From Muricea muricata (taxonomy: Eukaryota > Cnidaria > Anthozoa > Malacalcyonacea > Plexauridae), in contig OY979717.1 of NCBI GenBank assembly GCA_963855995.1, positions 67,176,355-67,240,354 of the forward strand: 64,000 nucleotides of DNA, in the 5' to 3' direction. The position numbers were made by a program, and so were the translations under genes. Of the stretch, positions 45,387 through 57,080 are shown piece after piece (the first letter of the stretch is position 1; each line of letters begins with the position of its first letter). Under the pieces are notes generated by a model. The model made no database searches. It had not been told where the DNA came from and worked only from the letters and a program-made list of their open reading frames with translations.

Positions 45387-46350
45387 AAGCATTCTAACCA
45401 CCCACCTAGCATTTTAAGGCAACTTCCAGCATCTATCAACAAGCGCATTTCAACGCTGTCATCTGACAAACAAGTATTCGAAGATGCAGTGCAAACATAT
45501 TAAAACGCACGAGGACATAGCAACTTCAGCCACAAGCTGCAATATATGCCACATGTAACACAGCAACCACGCAGGAACAGACAACGCAACATCATTTGGT
45601 TTAACCCTCCATTTAGCAAAGATGTCAAGACAAACATCGCACGCAGTTTCCTCAAGCTTGAGACACGCACTTTCCAATAGGCAACAAGTTACACAAATTT
45701 TTCAAAAGGAACACAGTTAAGGTCAGTTACAGCTGCATGAGTAACGTTAAGTCAATTATCACAAGTCACAACACATGCATAATTAGGAAAAGCTAACCAC
45801 AAGACATTAGTGCAGAGAACTGTAACTGTAGGAACAAGTACGCATGCTCATCGCAGAACAAGCGCATGAGTAAGGACATTGTATACAAAGCAACAATTAA
45901 TACAAGCAGCACACAGGACACAAAGCACTACATTGGCATGACCTCAAACACATTCAAAGAGCGATACAGGAATCATATCAATCTTTCGCACACACAAAAT
46001 ATTCGAACGAGACGGAACTTTCGAAACACGTTTGGCACTTAAAGCAAAACAAAACAGATTTCACAATGAAATGGTCCATAATAAAAAAGTCTATTCCTTA
46101 CACGGGAGGATCGAAAAGATGTAATTCATGTTTGGACGAAAAAATTAGCATTTTGAAAGAAAAAAACATTTGCTTGCTTAACAAAAGATCGGAATTAGTT
46201 TCGGCCTGCCAACACAAAAGTAAACAACCTAAACAAAGAAAGGAATGCAAGCTATTTAATCACCCACGCGCCCACGTTTCCTCCTTGAGCATAAAAGAAG
46301 CTGGCACATTTCGGAAATTTGTCTACCACCTGAAGATTCTCTCGGGATGA
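45387..46350 (+). pseudogene. PLE3 linker and GIY-YIG endonuclease
   Basis: After the inserted transposon the frame resumes with HSNHPPSILRQLPASINKRIS. Frame breaks follow near 45540 and 45680. The pieces IWFNPPFSKDVKTNI, FPIGNKLHKFF and VSYSCMSNVKSII match the PLE linker. A cysteine cluster (about 45820-45880) precedes the GIY-YIG region KHYIGMTSNTFKERYRNH at about 45930-45985. After another break, 46066-46350 reads MKWSIIKKSIPY, KRCNSCLDEKISIL and SELVSACQH. It is recognisably complete in domain order but broken. Confidence 0.82.
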
Positions 46351-46353
46351 AAC
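46330..46353 (+). ncRNA. Hammerhead-like motif, PLE3 3' end
   Basis: CTGAAGATTCTCTCGGGATGAAAC has the CTGANGA and GAAAC boxes around a short stem. It is the same layout as 37584-37606. Confidence 0.55.
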
Positions 46354-46395
46354 AGACTGTAGTGGTAAGTTTTTGAGGTATTTTGCACAATTATA

Positions 46396-46982
46396 CAGGG
46401 TGCATGTATGAAAAAAGGTAATCGAACTTTGCAGTGCTCTAGCGCGTTCATTATACAATCTACAGAAATCATTCTTTCGCAGGTGAAAAGACCAGGCTTT
46501 TAGCTTTCGATTGTCATCATTTTTGTGAAATTTGAAGAAAGATTGGGCAAATACGAATCAAATGAAAATAGCCAGTCAAAATCACATATTTTCACTTCTG
46601 AGCATTATTAGGGCAGCGAATAAGAAAAGAAAATTTCATTAATCATTTATCTGTCACGAGAAACAATTAACATCACTAATAAAATGCCAGGAGTTTATTA
46701 CCTTAGCTAAAATTGGTCAAATAATTTTGTAATTTAATTCCCTAATGGGATTAAATTTCAACAGATTTTCAATAAACTCCCAACGGTGAAAAAATGCGAT
46801 TTCGACCTGCAATTTTTATCGCATTTGTATTTGCTCGATTTTTCTTCAAATTTTATAAAAACGATGGCAATTAAAAGCAAAAAGCCTGGTCTTTCCAACT
46901 ACGTAAGAATCATTTCTGTATGTTAAATATTGAACGCTCTAGAGCACATCAAAGTTCGATTACCTTTTTTTTATACACCCTG
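46396..46982. mobile_element. Foldback MITE, 587 bp, CAGGGTG ends, in PLE3 terminal repeat
   Basis: Ends CAGGGTGCATGTATGAAAAA and inverted partner with TA on both sides (46394-46395, 46983-46984). Arms of about 120 bp or more carry GGTAATCGAACTTTG. It shares the terminal CAGGGTGTATMAAAAAAA word with the element at 36320 but has different inner arms. Confidence 0.85.
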
Positions 46983-47063
46983 TACATTTCGCTCTGTCTT
47001 TATGTCATTGAGCACTCTTTTGTATTTCGGTAACCAAAACTAGCACATTATATATATATATAT

Positions 47064-47387
47064 ATTTATCACATACTTGTGCCTTTATCTGGGCGATAAC
47101 ACGGTGACATAAAAACGATATGTCCCGTGATATCGTTTTTTGTCCCGCGATATCGTTTTTTGTCCCGCTCAAAACAAAGATGGCGTCCGACTGAAGGATC
47201 GATAGAGAGATAACAATAAAAATATAAAATAATACAAGGAAAATAACACAAAGAAATTTGCAGCTATTAAAAGATTAGTTATTTTTGGTTTGTTTTTGTA
47301 ATTTCTACCTGTTTAGCGTATTTTAAACAATCATTTTGAATATAATCTGGTTTTTGCTCTAGATAAAGGCACAAGTATGTGATAAAT
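47064..47387. mobile_element. Small TIR element, ~324 bp
   Basis: Ends ATTTATCACATACTTGTGCC and inverted partner, about 28 bp. Inside there is a short tandem repeat around TGTCCCGTGATATCGTTTTT (2-3 copies, 47125-47170). Target duplication not clear. Confidence 0.65.
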
Positions 47388-47464
47388 AGGTTATCATATT
47401 CGAGACTGGGTAATATCAGTTTTATCGCTTAAAATCTTTTTATTTACAATATTATTGCACAAAC

Positions 47465-47487
47465 GTTTTCGCTAAAAGCTCTTCAGG
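47465..47487 (-). ncRNA. Hammerhead-like motif, PLE4 3' end
   Basis: Minus strand CTGAAGAGCTTTTAGCGAAAACG: box CTGAAGA, stem II GCT with AGC, then GAAA. The core is complete with a minimal stem II. Confidence 0.6.
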
Positions 47488-47599
47488 TGCTATATGAGGT
47501 TTACGAGTGTGATTGTATCTTTTATATTCATAATGATTTTGTTTACGGAAATATTTCATGTATTACGTCATCGTTGGAATGTTATGAATGGTGTTTAAT

Positions 47600-48977
47600 T
47601 ACATGCATTAAGCTTTGGTTCGAGGATTGATATAATGTTACTTTCTTTAGACTCCCTTTCAATTCTATTATTGTTCGAACATTGGTAAATTGGCATTATT
47701 CTGAACATCCCGTTATTGCATCAGTGGAGATGTTTGCTTACCGGTAGATGTCTATACTGTTCGTGTTTTATTTGTTCCTTGTGTAGAGTTACACGATTTC
47801 GTAGATTTTGAGTTTGACCAATGTAGTAATCTTGACATTTTGAACAAATGATAATATAAATCACGTCCCTGCTCAAGCATGACATTGGGGAGCGTATGGT
47901 CCACGTTTTATTGCCTTAATTTCAAGATTAGGGAATCACCTGTTATGATAATGTCACATGTCCCGAATGAATGTTCATTGCACTTTGTTACTTCCCTCTT
48001 GATCGCGCTGTTTGAAAATTCTGCTTTCGTTAAAATTTGTTTTAAGTTTTTTGGTTGTCTTCTGCTTACAATGAGATCAGTATTCTTGAGTGTTGACTCC
48101 ATTTTCTTTGAGTGTCGCAAGAAGTTCATGCTCTGTCTAACCATATTTACGATTTGTGGGTTATTGGGGTTGTGGGTAATAACCAATGGGAGAGTTTTGT
48201 TGTTGTTGTTGTCTGATTTTTTCTCTGGATTACGTAGCCCCTCAATCGTTAGTTTTTTTCTTTCTCGATTCCATTATTAATAAGTTTCTTTGGGTAGTTT
48301 TGGTTGGTTAGAAAGGTTTCTAGTTCTCCCAGTCGAATGTTTCTGATGTCGTCTTTTGTTACAATGGTGCATATTCTTCTTGCTAATGCATACGGTATAT
48401 TCTGTTTAACATGTCTTGGATGGCATGAAAAAAAGTCTAGATATTGGTGACTGTCTGTTCCTTTGTAATAAATATCCGTATGTATTTCTGTGTTCTCTTT
48501 ACAGATCAGTATGTCTAAAAATGGGAGTTTTTCGGAGCTGAATTCCATTGTGAATTGAATTTTTGGGTTGATGCTGTTGAGCATGTTGAACAATATTTCC
48601 AGTTCTGCTCGTGATTTTTGCCAGAATATAAAACAGTCGTCCAAGAATCTTTTGAAGTTCTTAATAAACTCCCTTTTGCTTGCTTCTCCGTATTTTTCCT
48701 CGATTCTTTGGTACAACTGTTTTTCTAGGAAGCCCATTGCGAGAGTGGCGTATGTTGGTGCCATTTTTGTTCCCATAGCCGTTCCCTGTACTTGTTTATA
48801 ATTCTTTCCATCAAATTTGAATGTGTTTTCTTTGATTACAATAGAAATAGCTTTCAATATGAATTCTTTCGAGAAGGGTCGCTGTAGAGTTGTGGGGAAA
48901 TTATCCAAAAAGTGTTCTATTGCTTTTAATCCCAGTTTGTGAGGAATACAATAAAGATCTAAAATAGCTTTAGACAA
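47600..48977 (-). pseudogene. PLE4 reverse transcriptase and GIY-YIG endonuclease
   Basis: The RT part (48977-48249) is open: LDLYCIPHKLGLKAIEHFL, KQVQGTAMGTKMAPTYATL (RT motif B form of PLEs), the catalytic box FKRFLDDCFIFW, and SEKLPFLDILICK. After a stop at 48249 the frame shifts to 48186-47908 (MVITHNPNNPQIVNM, SRRQPKNLKQILTKAEFS, a cysteine pair around CNEHSFGTCD). The GIY-YIG region near 47830 shows YYHLFKMSRLLHW in one frame and YYIGQT in another, so a further shift is present. The RT itself has no visible break. Confidence 0.83.
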
Positions 48978-48985
48978 AACCCTAT

Positions 48986-49219
48986 ATATGGCCGACTAGA
49001 CGGACGCTCTACCATAAAAACTTGTGGTGACGTTATTGTATTAAAGACTGAGGAAGAACGTTATATCTACCAGTGGGACTATTGTCTGGCCCTTTTCAGA
49101 GCAAGGAGGCAAAGATTGCTGTACTGTTGCTTCAGTGCTTAGCTGTGTCTTAAGACAAATAAATCGGTTAGTATACTTATTTAAAGAAATATATTTAGTT
49201 AATCAGGGCAGAGTCTTTA
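48986..49219. other. No gene seen
   Basis: Between PLE4 and the Tc1-like element; no recognisable features. Confidence 0.4.
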
Positions 49220-49574
49220 CACTGCGACACACGATATTAGTGAAAACTCTAACTTAGGGATAAAAAACTCGTGAATTTGCATATTGTCGGGAAAATTATA
49301 CAGCTATGCAGGGAGCCTAACCTATGCGTAAGATAAATAAAAAACGTGTGACACATTCAAGATAATGCAAAACAGTTCAATTATTAGTTTTCTTCTTTTT
49401 TACCTGAACCACAATAATAGTTTGTACATTGGAAAAAAACAAATTTGCTCATCAAACGAAATTATTGATCGTTATATGGGTACATACTTCGAAGGTAACA
49501 ACTTTCTCACAACATTATTAACATGTAGTTAACTTTCAATACAAAAAACAGCGCCTTAAGCAAAGAAGAGCAGG

Positions 49575-50603
49575 TCATTTACCAACGTGAGACCCCCTAA
49601 GTCTTATAATGTCAAACAATCTTTCATTCACTGATTCTGTAAGTTTTCTTATCACGGATCTTGGTATAGAGTCTGCTGCTTGTTTTATGGCTTCCCACAA
49701 TGCATCTTTCGAACAATATTGCTTTCCATCCGCGTAGACTCGTTGCTTAACGATTGACCATAAGTTTTCTATTGGGTTTAGATCTGATGAGTTAGGAGGC
49801 CAAATCAACATTGTTTTGTTCTTGAAACCAATTGACTCCAAGTATTGAGTTGTTGCTTTAGCGGCATGAGAGGGAGCATTGTCATGCATATAAATCAGGT
49901 TTCTCAAACGCGACAATGGGACGTCTTCAAGCCATGGTTCAAGAAAGCTCTTAAGAAACTGGCAGTAAGTGTGTGATGTTAGTTTAACACCTTCTTGTAC
50001 AGGAAAGGGGCCACCAAGCTCATCCCCGACTACTCCAGCCCATAGCGTGACTCCCCCTCCTCCCTACTGACGTCTAATTCTTGTAGGACACTGGTCGCCA
50101 CGGATGACCCATCCTCTTGACCAACCATCAGGGCCATCTAATGTTGCTCTTAACTCATCTGTAAACAATACATGTTTCATATCTGTTTTCATGTAGGTTT
50201 TAGCCCATTCGATGCGCAAGGTGTTATGTCTTCTCGTTAGTAATGGAATTTTCTTTGGACATTTGGTCTCGGCCATCTTTGCTAGAATTCTATTTCGTGT
50301 ACTTTTAGAAATGTCTGGTACACCAGCTTCTTTAAATATCGTGGCACTAGTTGCTCCTGTTAGTTTACGTAGTTTTCTCTTCAAGGAATTTAAGTCTCGC
50401 TTTGAAACAGACTTCCTGGACCCGCAATGAGCGCGGATCTTCCTCTTCTTCAAAGGATCATTCACAAACTTGTTCACTGTAACGACATGACGATTGATTT
50501 TGCTTGCAATCGTTTCAGGTGTTGTTGCATTTGCTAATTCTTTTACAATTATTCGTTTTTCATCGTCGGTGAGATCTGTGCGGCATCCCATGGTCATACT
50601 CAA
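49575..50603 (-). pseudogene. Tc1-like transposase, DD37E
   Basis: From ATG 50603: a helix-turn-helix region (TDDEKRIIVKELANATTPET, then a second one with SKSTRNRILAKM), WAKTYMKTDMKHVLFTDE (first D), and a stop and shift near 50065. It continues through GVTLWAGVVGDELGGPF to YMHDNAPSHAAKAT (second D) and SSDLNPIENLW (E). Thirty-seven residues separate the second D and the E, while classic Tc1 has 34. It ends at 49575 (RGSHVGK). One break near 50065 inactivates it, and the rest is full length (about 345 residues). It cuts and pastes the element at TA. Confidence 0.92.
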
Positions 50604-50837
50604 CTAGAAAAACTACAGTGTTGTGAAAATTACCAAAAAATGGTAATGAGTAAAATTACAATTACTTCTTCATGGAAGTAATTATTCTAACTACTTATTA
50701 CTTTTTTTCAAATGTAATTAATTACAAATTACAAATTACTTTTATTAGAAGTAATTAATTACTAATTACTTTGAAACTGACTTCAAGTTCTCGCCAACGT
50801 AAAGAACAACAAAAACTAATTAAGTCTAAGTCTAGTC

Positions 50838-50903
50838 TTATGCAACATTGAATTTCGAGTTGAGTTTTAATAGTAGGGCTGACTCAAAATGTTCATCACT
50901 TAA
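50838..50903 (-). pseudogene. hAT transposase C-terminal end
   Basis: On the minus strand the frame resumes after the inserted TTAA element with SDEHFESALLLKLNSKFNVA and a TAA stop (50840-50838). It completes the dimerisation domain begun at 58150, in the same frame. Confidence 0.85.
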
Positions 50904-50920
50904 GGTGGCTCCCTACAGTT

Positions 50921-52500
50921 TGATACAGTTTACGAATGATTTATATAGATCAGTGAGATTAGACGTCATCCTCGCGAGCACAGATAAGATATATACAGAT
51001 AGGGAACTCGCACTCAATTACCTCAATTTTTGTGTTCCCACGCTCACGTCATTCCACGCGCCACGCAAATTGCTCTGGCAAGTGTCGTTCGTCGTGTTTT
51101 CAGTCAAAAGCATAGGGAAAACCCCGTTCGAAAGTACAAAAATAAATATTTTTGCGAAGTTGCTCCACCGATCTTCATTTTGGGATTCAAATTTGAAAGG
51201 TAAATAGTAAGTGGTTATCTTTATGTAAAAAGATGTACATTTAGGGGCTAAATACGAAGAATAAATTAATATAAACTTTGCACCGCATGGCCATATTTTA
51301 CAATCTCGGTGCTTGTGAAGTTCTGCCGCATCACCCAGGAGAATCCCATGTCCATTTCGATAAATTAATGGGCAAAAGTATTACTTTCCTGTCTTTTAAA
51401 TTAGTAAGAAAGCATAGGTGTTGATTTTAAAACAATAGCCATTGAATTTGATTGATTCTTTTCGTCGTTTTGAGGAAGACAGGTCAAACCATTAATAATT
51501 AATAGCCCACAATTAGGGATAACAGTCAAAATTTCAAATTAACAAAGGGGCTCCAAAAATACGCTAGTTTGATAAAACTCGCAATTTAAAACATTTTGGT
51601 GTTTGTTTCATTGAAATCGGTCAAGGCAGTCAAAAGTTATGACAGTTTAAAGATCGCGATTTTGACCCAATTTTTGGAAGAGCCACACAGTAAAATTGTA
51701 TTAAAGTTAGGTGTAAAGCGCGGCACCAAAATGCTTGGTTTTAAGCTGATTTTTCAACATATAAGACGGTAACTTCGAGACGTTTCATTCAATCGCTACA
51801 AAATTTTCAGAGTACATAGGTGACATACACAGCAACAACGTGTTGTAACAGTTGAACACTTACGGTTGCCATGGCAACCGTATGACGTCATAGAATGACA
51901 AAGAATAAGAGCGAAAACTGCAATAAGATAATTTATTACTTAAAAACCATTACAAAAGTGTTATTCTACATGTTATGCATCTAATAAGTAATACTAGTTT
52001 ACAAAAGTGCGTTACCATGGAAACATGATGACGTCATAACGACGTCATAGCGTCGAATAATGTGTGCCTAAATACACATTCTTTACCAGAAATCATTGAT
52101 TTATAACCATACACCCAGGCAAATCCTAAACAACTTTTACAGACTGTTTCTATGTCAACTGCACAGATATATGACGTCATTACTGATGACATCATTACTG
52201 ATGACGTCATCGCTGATGATGCCATACATGTAAGTGATGATGTCTTCGGTAAAAATAATTATTTTTAAAACGTATCAGTCTGTTGACACACACCACCATG
52301 CAGTTATTAATATTTGACAGAGTTTCAACAACAACAAAATCTGGACTATATACCAAACTAGATGTATTTTATTGTTTTATTTTCTCAAACTTTATTCCCT
52401 TTGAAAGTTTAGATCTAGAGAAAGAAGAGAAAGAATAATTGATTATCAGTGACTTTATTATAACACCATCATATCTGCATCACAAGAAATATCATTATTA
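50921..52500. other. Left part of the TTAA element, no gene seen
   Basis: The stretch 50985-51015 (ACAGATAAGATATATACAGA) recurs inverted at about 56340-56370, so the subterminal regions are related. At 51870-52210 there are four perfect TGACGTCA octamers (51883, 52029, 52172, 52202) and a 15 bp repeat around ATTACTGATGACGTC. An open frame at 52225-52034 is made largely of this repeat and is not called. Confidence 0.5.
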
Positions 52501-53034
52501 TTAATTAACCAAACTTTGTTCTCTCACTGACCGACTTAACAATTCAATCTCAGCATTTGAATTATTCGTTTGGATTATTAACCAGTCAATTTCCCTTGCA
52601 TGCTGCTTTAGAAATGTTTGGTAAATAGATGCAGGATCTAAATCCACATTGTACACTTATACCATACTTTAGGTGCTCTTACCCAATACACCAAGTCTTT
52701 TTGCTTCCCTGATAAAGACATGAACAACCTGCAGGATTTTTTCTACATACTTGCATGCTTTTCTTTTGAGATTTTTGGCATGTTTTGGAAGTGATATCAT
52801 GTGGTCTAGTGCAAGAAGGCTTTTCCCCACCGGCATGTCACCTTGGTTACCACTAAAACCACAGGTCATTTCAAATATTTTTATCACAAGATTATAGCAA
52901 ACTTTATTCTTACCTTTCCACCAGTCTGGCTTGGTCTCGTTTTTACGAAGGGAGACTAATTCTTCATCACTGAAGCGGCGGCAATTGACATCGCACGCGG
53001 CTTCATTACTTCGAACGCAAGCAATAACAAGCAT
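52501..53034 (-). CDS. Two-exon gene for a 162-residue protein of unknown function
   Basis: Exon 1 53034-52683 starts GCCGCCATG (good context) and encodes MLVIACVRSNEAACDVNCRR, RRFSDEELVSL, KPDWWKGKNKVCYNLV, FSGNQGDMPVGKSLLALDHM and ISLPKHAKNLKRKACKYVEK. A strong donor (GG then GTAAGA) and an acceptor (TTTAG) define a 45 bp intron. Exon 2 (52637-52501) encodes DPASIYQTFLKQHAREIDWL and ends ELLSRSVREQSLVN with TAA. The frame is open throughout. The protein is basic and mostly helical in appearance, with no signal peptide, membrane segment or zinc motif. I do not recognise the family. It lies inside the TTAA element and may be its own gene or captured cargo. The very short intron needs transcript support. 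Confidence 0.6.
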
Positions 53035-53078
53035 GGCGGCGAAGTAACACCGACATCACCTAATTTCAAATACAAATA

Positions 53079-53332
53079 GGGAGTGAGCTCCGCTATCTCA
53101 AAGCATACAATACACATCAAAAGAAAGCTCATAACACAAAGATTTTAACCTTACCAGTTTTTCTCGACATTCTTCAACAGAAAAATGCAAAATTTCAATT
53201 CCGCTTTTAGATTTCGAAATTTCAAGCTTTTCCAACAGAAATTTGCTGAAAAACCCCCCAGAGGTGAAACCTGTATCCTTTGGTGTTCATTTGGTACCCA
53301 TGTTGTTCCATAAGACCCCGGAGCTCACTCCC
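53079..53332. repeat. Inverted repeat pair upstream of the unknown gene
   Basis: GGGAGTGAGCTCCG at 53079-53092 and its inverted copy at 53319-53332 bracket about 225 bp just upstream of the start codon of the 162-residue protein gene. No target duplication is seen; it could be a small MITE or a promoter-proximal element. Confidence 0.5.
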
Positions 53333-55311
53333 GAATCACGATTGAACACGAGGTGGTCACGGCGCAAGCCGGTGCCGCGTAATTTAATGCCGTGTTTTGC
53401 CAACAAAATTGATGATTTTTGATCGATCATAACTTTTGTCTTATGATGCATCCATACCTCATTAGTATATTATTCGATAGGTCTACACATTTTCCATAGG
53501 CACACAAAAAATTAGGATCAAAAGTTTTATGCTTCTCGAGTTATATTTCGATGAAAATAGGCTATTTTGCTCACGAAATTTGGCAATTCCAATACCGGAA
53601 GTCCGCACGCGCGCGGTCCCTACCACAATACACATTTGAAAATACCAGTGGCAGTGCAGTGACTGCTTATTGCTCCAGCAGCCATATTTTTACTTTGAAA
53701 CTTAAGAATTTAAAATATACAAATATATTATAATTTTGTATATATAATACTATTTACATGAAATTTAATAATGTATTAATGTTATTAGAGTATATACACT
53801 TTCTACTGTATATCAATCAATCAGTGTGGTCATAGTCAAAAGCAAGGATAACCCCGATAGTAAGGTGAACTTTGTCTTTGTTTAAAGAGCAACAGTGCCC
53901 TCATGCGCCCTACTTTAGTTTTTACTCTGTCTAACGTCAGATGATTTTCTGCCATTATGTTCTGTAAATCCTTAAACACACTACTGTACATAGACCTATG
54001 GTACAGTACTTTAGCATTTTACTCTAATTTTTACTGATTTTGCAATAATTTTACTGATTTTGTCATACTGGTGATTTTACTTGTCAAGTGATATGGTATA
54101 ATAATTTGGCCACAAATGTTGAACCACGGCATATCCCTGTCAACTTTCTATGAGAAACACTGATGATTTGACATGAAATCTACTTTGTATGAATAATATA
54201 TGCTATTTGAGTTTAACATTTATGACTCGGTATGCAAACTATACATGCAAGATCAGACATAAAATGTATATGTTTAAATTTAGTTAATCTCAAGCAATCT
54301 CAATATTTATGAAATCAATTTAAAATTTGATGTCTCATTGGAACCAAGTCATAAACATTGAACCTTCATGTATTTTCGACTTTTCTTCTTCTTTGAACAT
54401 AGCTCCTGGTTCCCAAACTTCAAAGGCAAGCAAAGGCACTTGTGAAGACAAATTTTGTACATGCAATGCAAGATTACTACATTTAAAAATGTATACTACA
54501 GATGCTACTGTACAGTGTAATTAAGGTTTAAAAATACAAAGTTTGTTTTGATAAATGTTAATTTATTCCACATTTATATAAAAGTGCTTGATATTAATAA
54601 ATCATTCAAAAAAATATGTGTTCAATGTCAATGAACTATCAATTATTACATTCTCAATGTATAATATACTCTCACTCTAAAACAGGGAATAGACCCCACA
54701 TGCTGTCATGAAAATTACTAAATAAAAAAGCAGCCAATGATCCAATGTTTACTTTTACAGTTATCTGGATATAAAATTTTAAATACTATGGATAAATGCA
54801 TTGTTCCTTTCTTTGATAAGAAATTTTCTATTTAAAGGGAAGCCCTATTAAATTGCAAAACTTTTCCTTGGGGGGGGGGGGGGGGGGTGGGGGGCTGGGC
54901 TACTTTTTTCAAACCTTTGATTAAACCAGCACAGTTTGAAGGCATGTTATATAATCTTGTGTTTACTCCTTGAGCCACTCTGGCAAGGTAAAATTATATA
55001 AACATAATACTATTGTAGCAACTGCCAGGCAAGTGTTTACACAGAAAAATTTTGAACTTACTCAGTAAGAGGGTTGCCAGATTGCATGCATAAATTAGCC
55101 AAACTTTTAACAATGCTCTTTGTTTTTCATTGTATTTGCCTTTTGTTTTCTTTGTTTTTGTGACAGCACCAATGATGGTAAGAAATCTGGTAACCCAGCT
55201 CAGTAGGGTGCATAGTAGGTCCCACTCTCAGGGGGTGCAGCATCTCTATTGATGTAAGTAGAGATTATATACTTATGTAAAATTGGTAGGCATTCCAATA
55301 ATTAACAATTG

Positions 55312-55399
55312 GCGAGGTGATTACAAGCCTATATTCACTGAGTGGAAGGCGAAGTGAATATAGGCTTTTCGGCTCAGTGAATATTGGCTTGTAATCACC
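55312..55399. repeat. Hairpin-forming inverted repeat
   Basis: GGTGATTACAAGCCTATATT pairs with AATATTGGCTTGTAATCACC around a short centre containing further self-complementary bases. Confidence 0.7.
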
Positions 55400-55420
55400 T
55401 TGCCTTCGGCAACTAATTGT

Positions 55421-55613
55421 TTTAGTATAAATTTCCAGGCGGTTACAAATAATAATCAACACAACTCTATAAAAATTCACTTCAAATTTATTACTGTATA
55501 AAAAAGACAAAAAGCTATAGTCACTGACCAGTGACTGTCACTTCAGAAACAGTGGATCTTGACAAATCAGAGTGCAGGAAAATCAATAGTTACCTGGAAA
55601 TTTATACTAAAAT
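55421..55613. mobile_element. Small MITE-like TIR pair, ~193 bp
   Basis: TTTTAGTATAAATTTCCAGG at the left and its inverted copy at the right end. No clear target duplication. Confidence 0.55.
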
Positions 55614-57080
55614 CAAATAGTTTTCCACAATCAAGTGAAAAAATTAACCATAGTTGTATGATCCTGTATCTAATTCACTGTAACTGAAAGAATAATGCAA
55701 TCTAACAGGATTGATTGGCAATCTAGAAAAATAAAATATAAAACAGTTTAGTTTGACACTCATATTTACAGTAACTCTGCATGCTGCATCCCAATCACCA
55801 TTGACCAATGCACTGTTCTAAGCGTAGAGGAATCATATAAGTTAAATAAAGTCTACATGTCTTGCTCCATGGCACCGTTTGTGCATGTTGATGTTCATTT
55901 TGTTTTTGCATGTCCTTGGTCTATAAAAGTGTTTAAATACCCTTTGATACAACATTGCATTTCACAAAAATATATTGATAATTTCATATATACGAGCTGG
56001 TGCAAAAAAAACTTACATTTAAGCCAAATTCCAACTCGAGTTCAGAGTACTGAATCGAATCTTCAGATTACCTGAGAATTCTCACTCCTGCGGGATTTCT
56101 TTTCTCATTTTCGCCGCTAAAAAGGGTATTCGTTGAATTCCTTCTTGCTAAGAACACGCAGTGTGCCATTTTTCAGTAAAATTCGTCCAGAAAATAAAGA
56201 TCGATCGGTTATTGCGCCTAAAATCGCCGTTTAATTGCCAAAATTTTGCATTTCCCTATCTTTTTCCTAATAAAAAATGTGCATTACACTTGCCAGAGCA
56301 TAGCGCATGCGCATTAAAAGTGGGGACATGATTTCCCGCGAGTTCCCTATCTGTATATATCTTATCTGTGTCGCGACTTTCGCGTGGGATTTTCGTAGTT
56401 CGGCAAAATTTTTAAAACAAGAGCCACAGAACTTGTTTTTGGGTGCTTTTATGTACCAAAACATGATCATTCTTCATTATTTTCTTGACTTTTTGAAAAG
56501 TTAAACAGTACGTATGTTTTTAACCAGTTTTTTAATTTATATTTAAGTATGTTTCTGAGTATTTATTTTGAAGCAATGTTGTTTATAATATTACTAAAAA
56601 ATTGTTGCCAATCAAAATTCAAAATGCTATCTTATGCTGTCTTCAAAAGCACTCTCAAATTGTCGGCGAAACATATATAGTTCCTGCCATTCAACCCTGT
56701 TTAATATAGAGTACTTTACCTGTTGAATTCAATAGAGAGATAGAAGTTATTTTGGATGAATTGTTCAAGTCGTAGTTGAATGTTTTGGCGCTTTTTTAGG
56801 CATATTTACGCATATTTTTTCGACAAAAAAGAATATAATGAACCATTGGTCAATTCAATGGATTATAGTGTTTTGACTTTTCGTATTTTGAACATTATCT
56901 TGTGTTTTCGTCTCAAAAAAGTAAAAAATATCTGTTTCAAACATATGTGCCAAACAACACGAAAATAAAATTACTAAAAAAGCCAACTAAACAACACGCG
57001 TTTTCCACGCATTATAATTTACACGCATGCGCAAGTAGCGATCATGTCGAATCGATATTTTGTCACAACCAGAGTTTAGG

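Larger units (their letters stand above)
47388..48985 (-). mobile_element. Penelope-like element 4 (PLE4), 5'-truncated
   Basis: Minus-strand RT (48977-48249), linker, GIY-YIG (to about 47600) and a hammerhead-like motif near the 3' end (47465-47487). Its RT differs from PLE1-3, so it is a separate family. The left edge touches a small TIR element. Confidence 0.82.
53335..57071. other. Central part of the TTAA element, no gene seen
   Basis: Mostly A/T-rich, with no supported coding sequence. A G-run lies at about 54868-54892. A hairpin (GGTGATTACAAGCCTATATT and partner) lies at 55312-55399. A small TIR pair lies at 55421-55613. At 56281-56420 there is an inverted, diverged copy of 50960-51090. 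Confidence 0.5.

Noticed and set aside
52034..52225. Frame with MTSSVMTSS repeats
   Set aside because: Arises from the 15 bp TGACGTC-containing tandem repeat; no independent coding support.
54868..54892. G-run as a G-quadruplex regulator
   Set aside because: A plain homopolymer, one of several in the window (10203, 38646, 45325); no supporting context.
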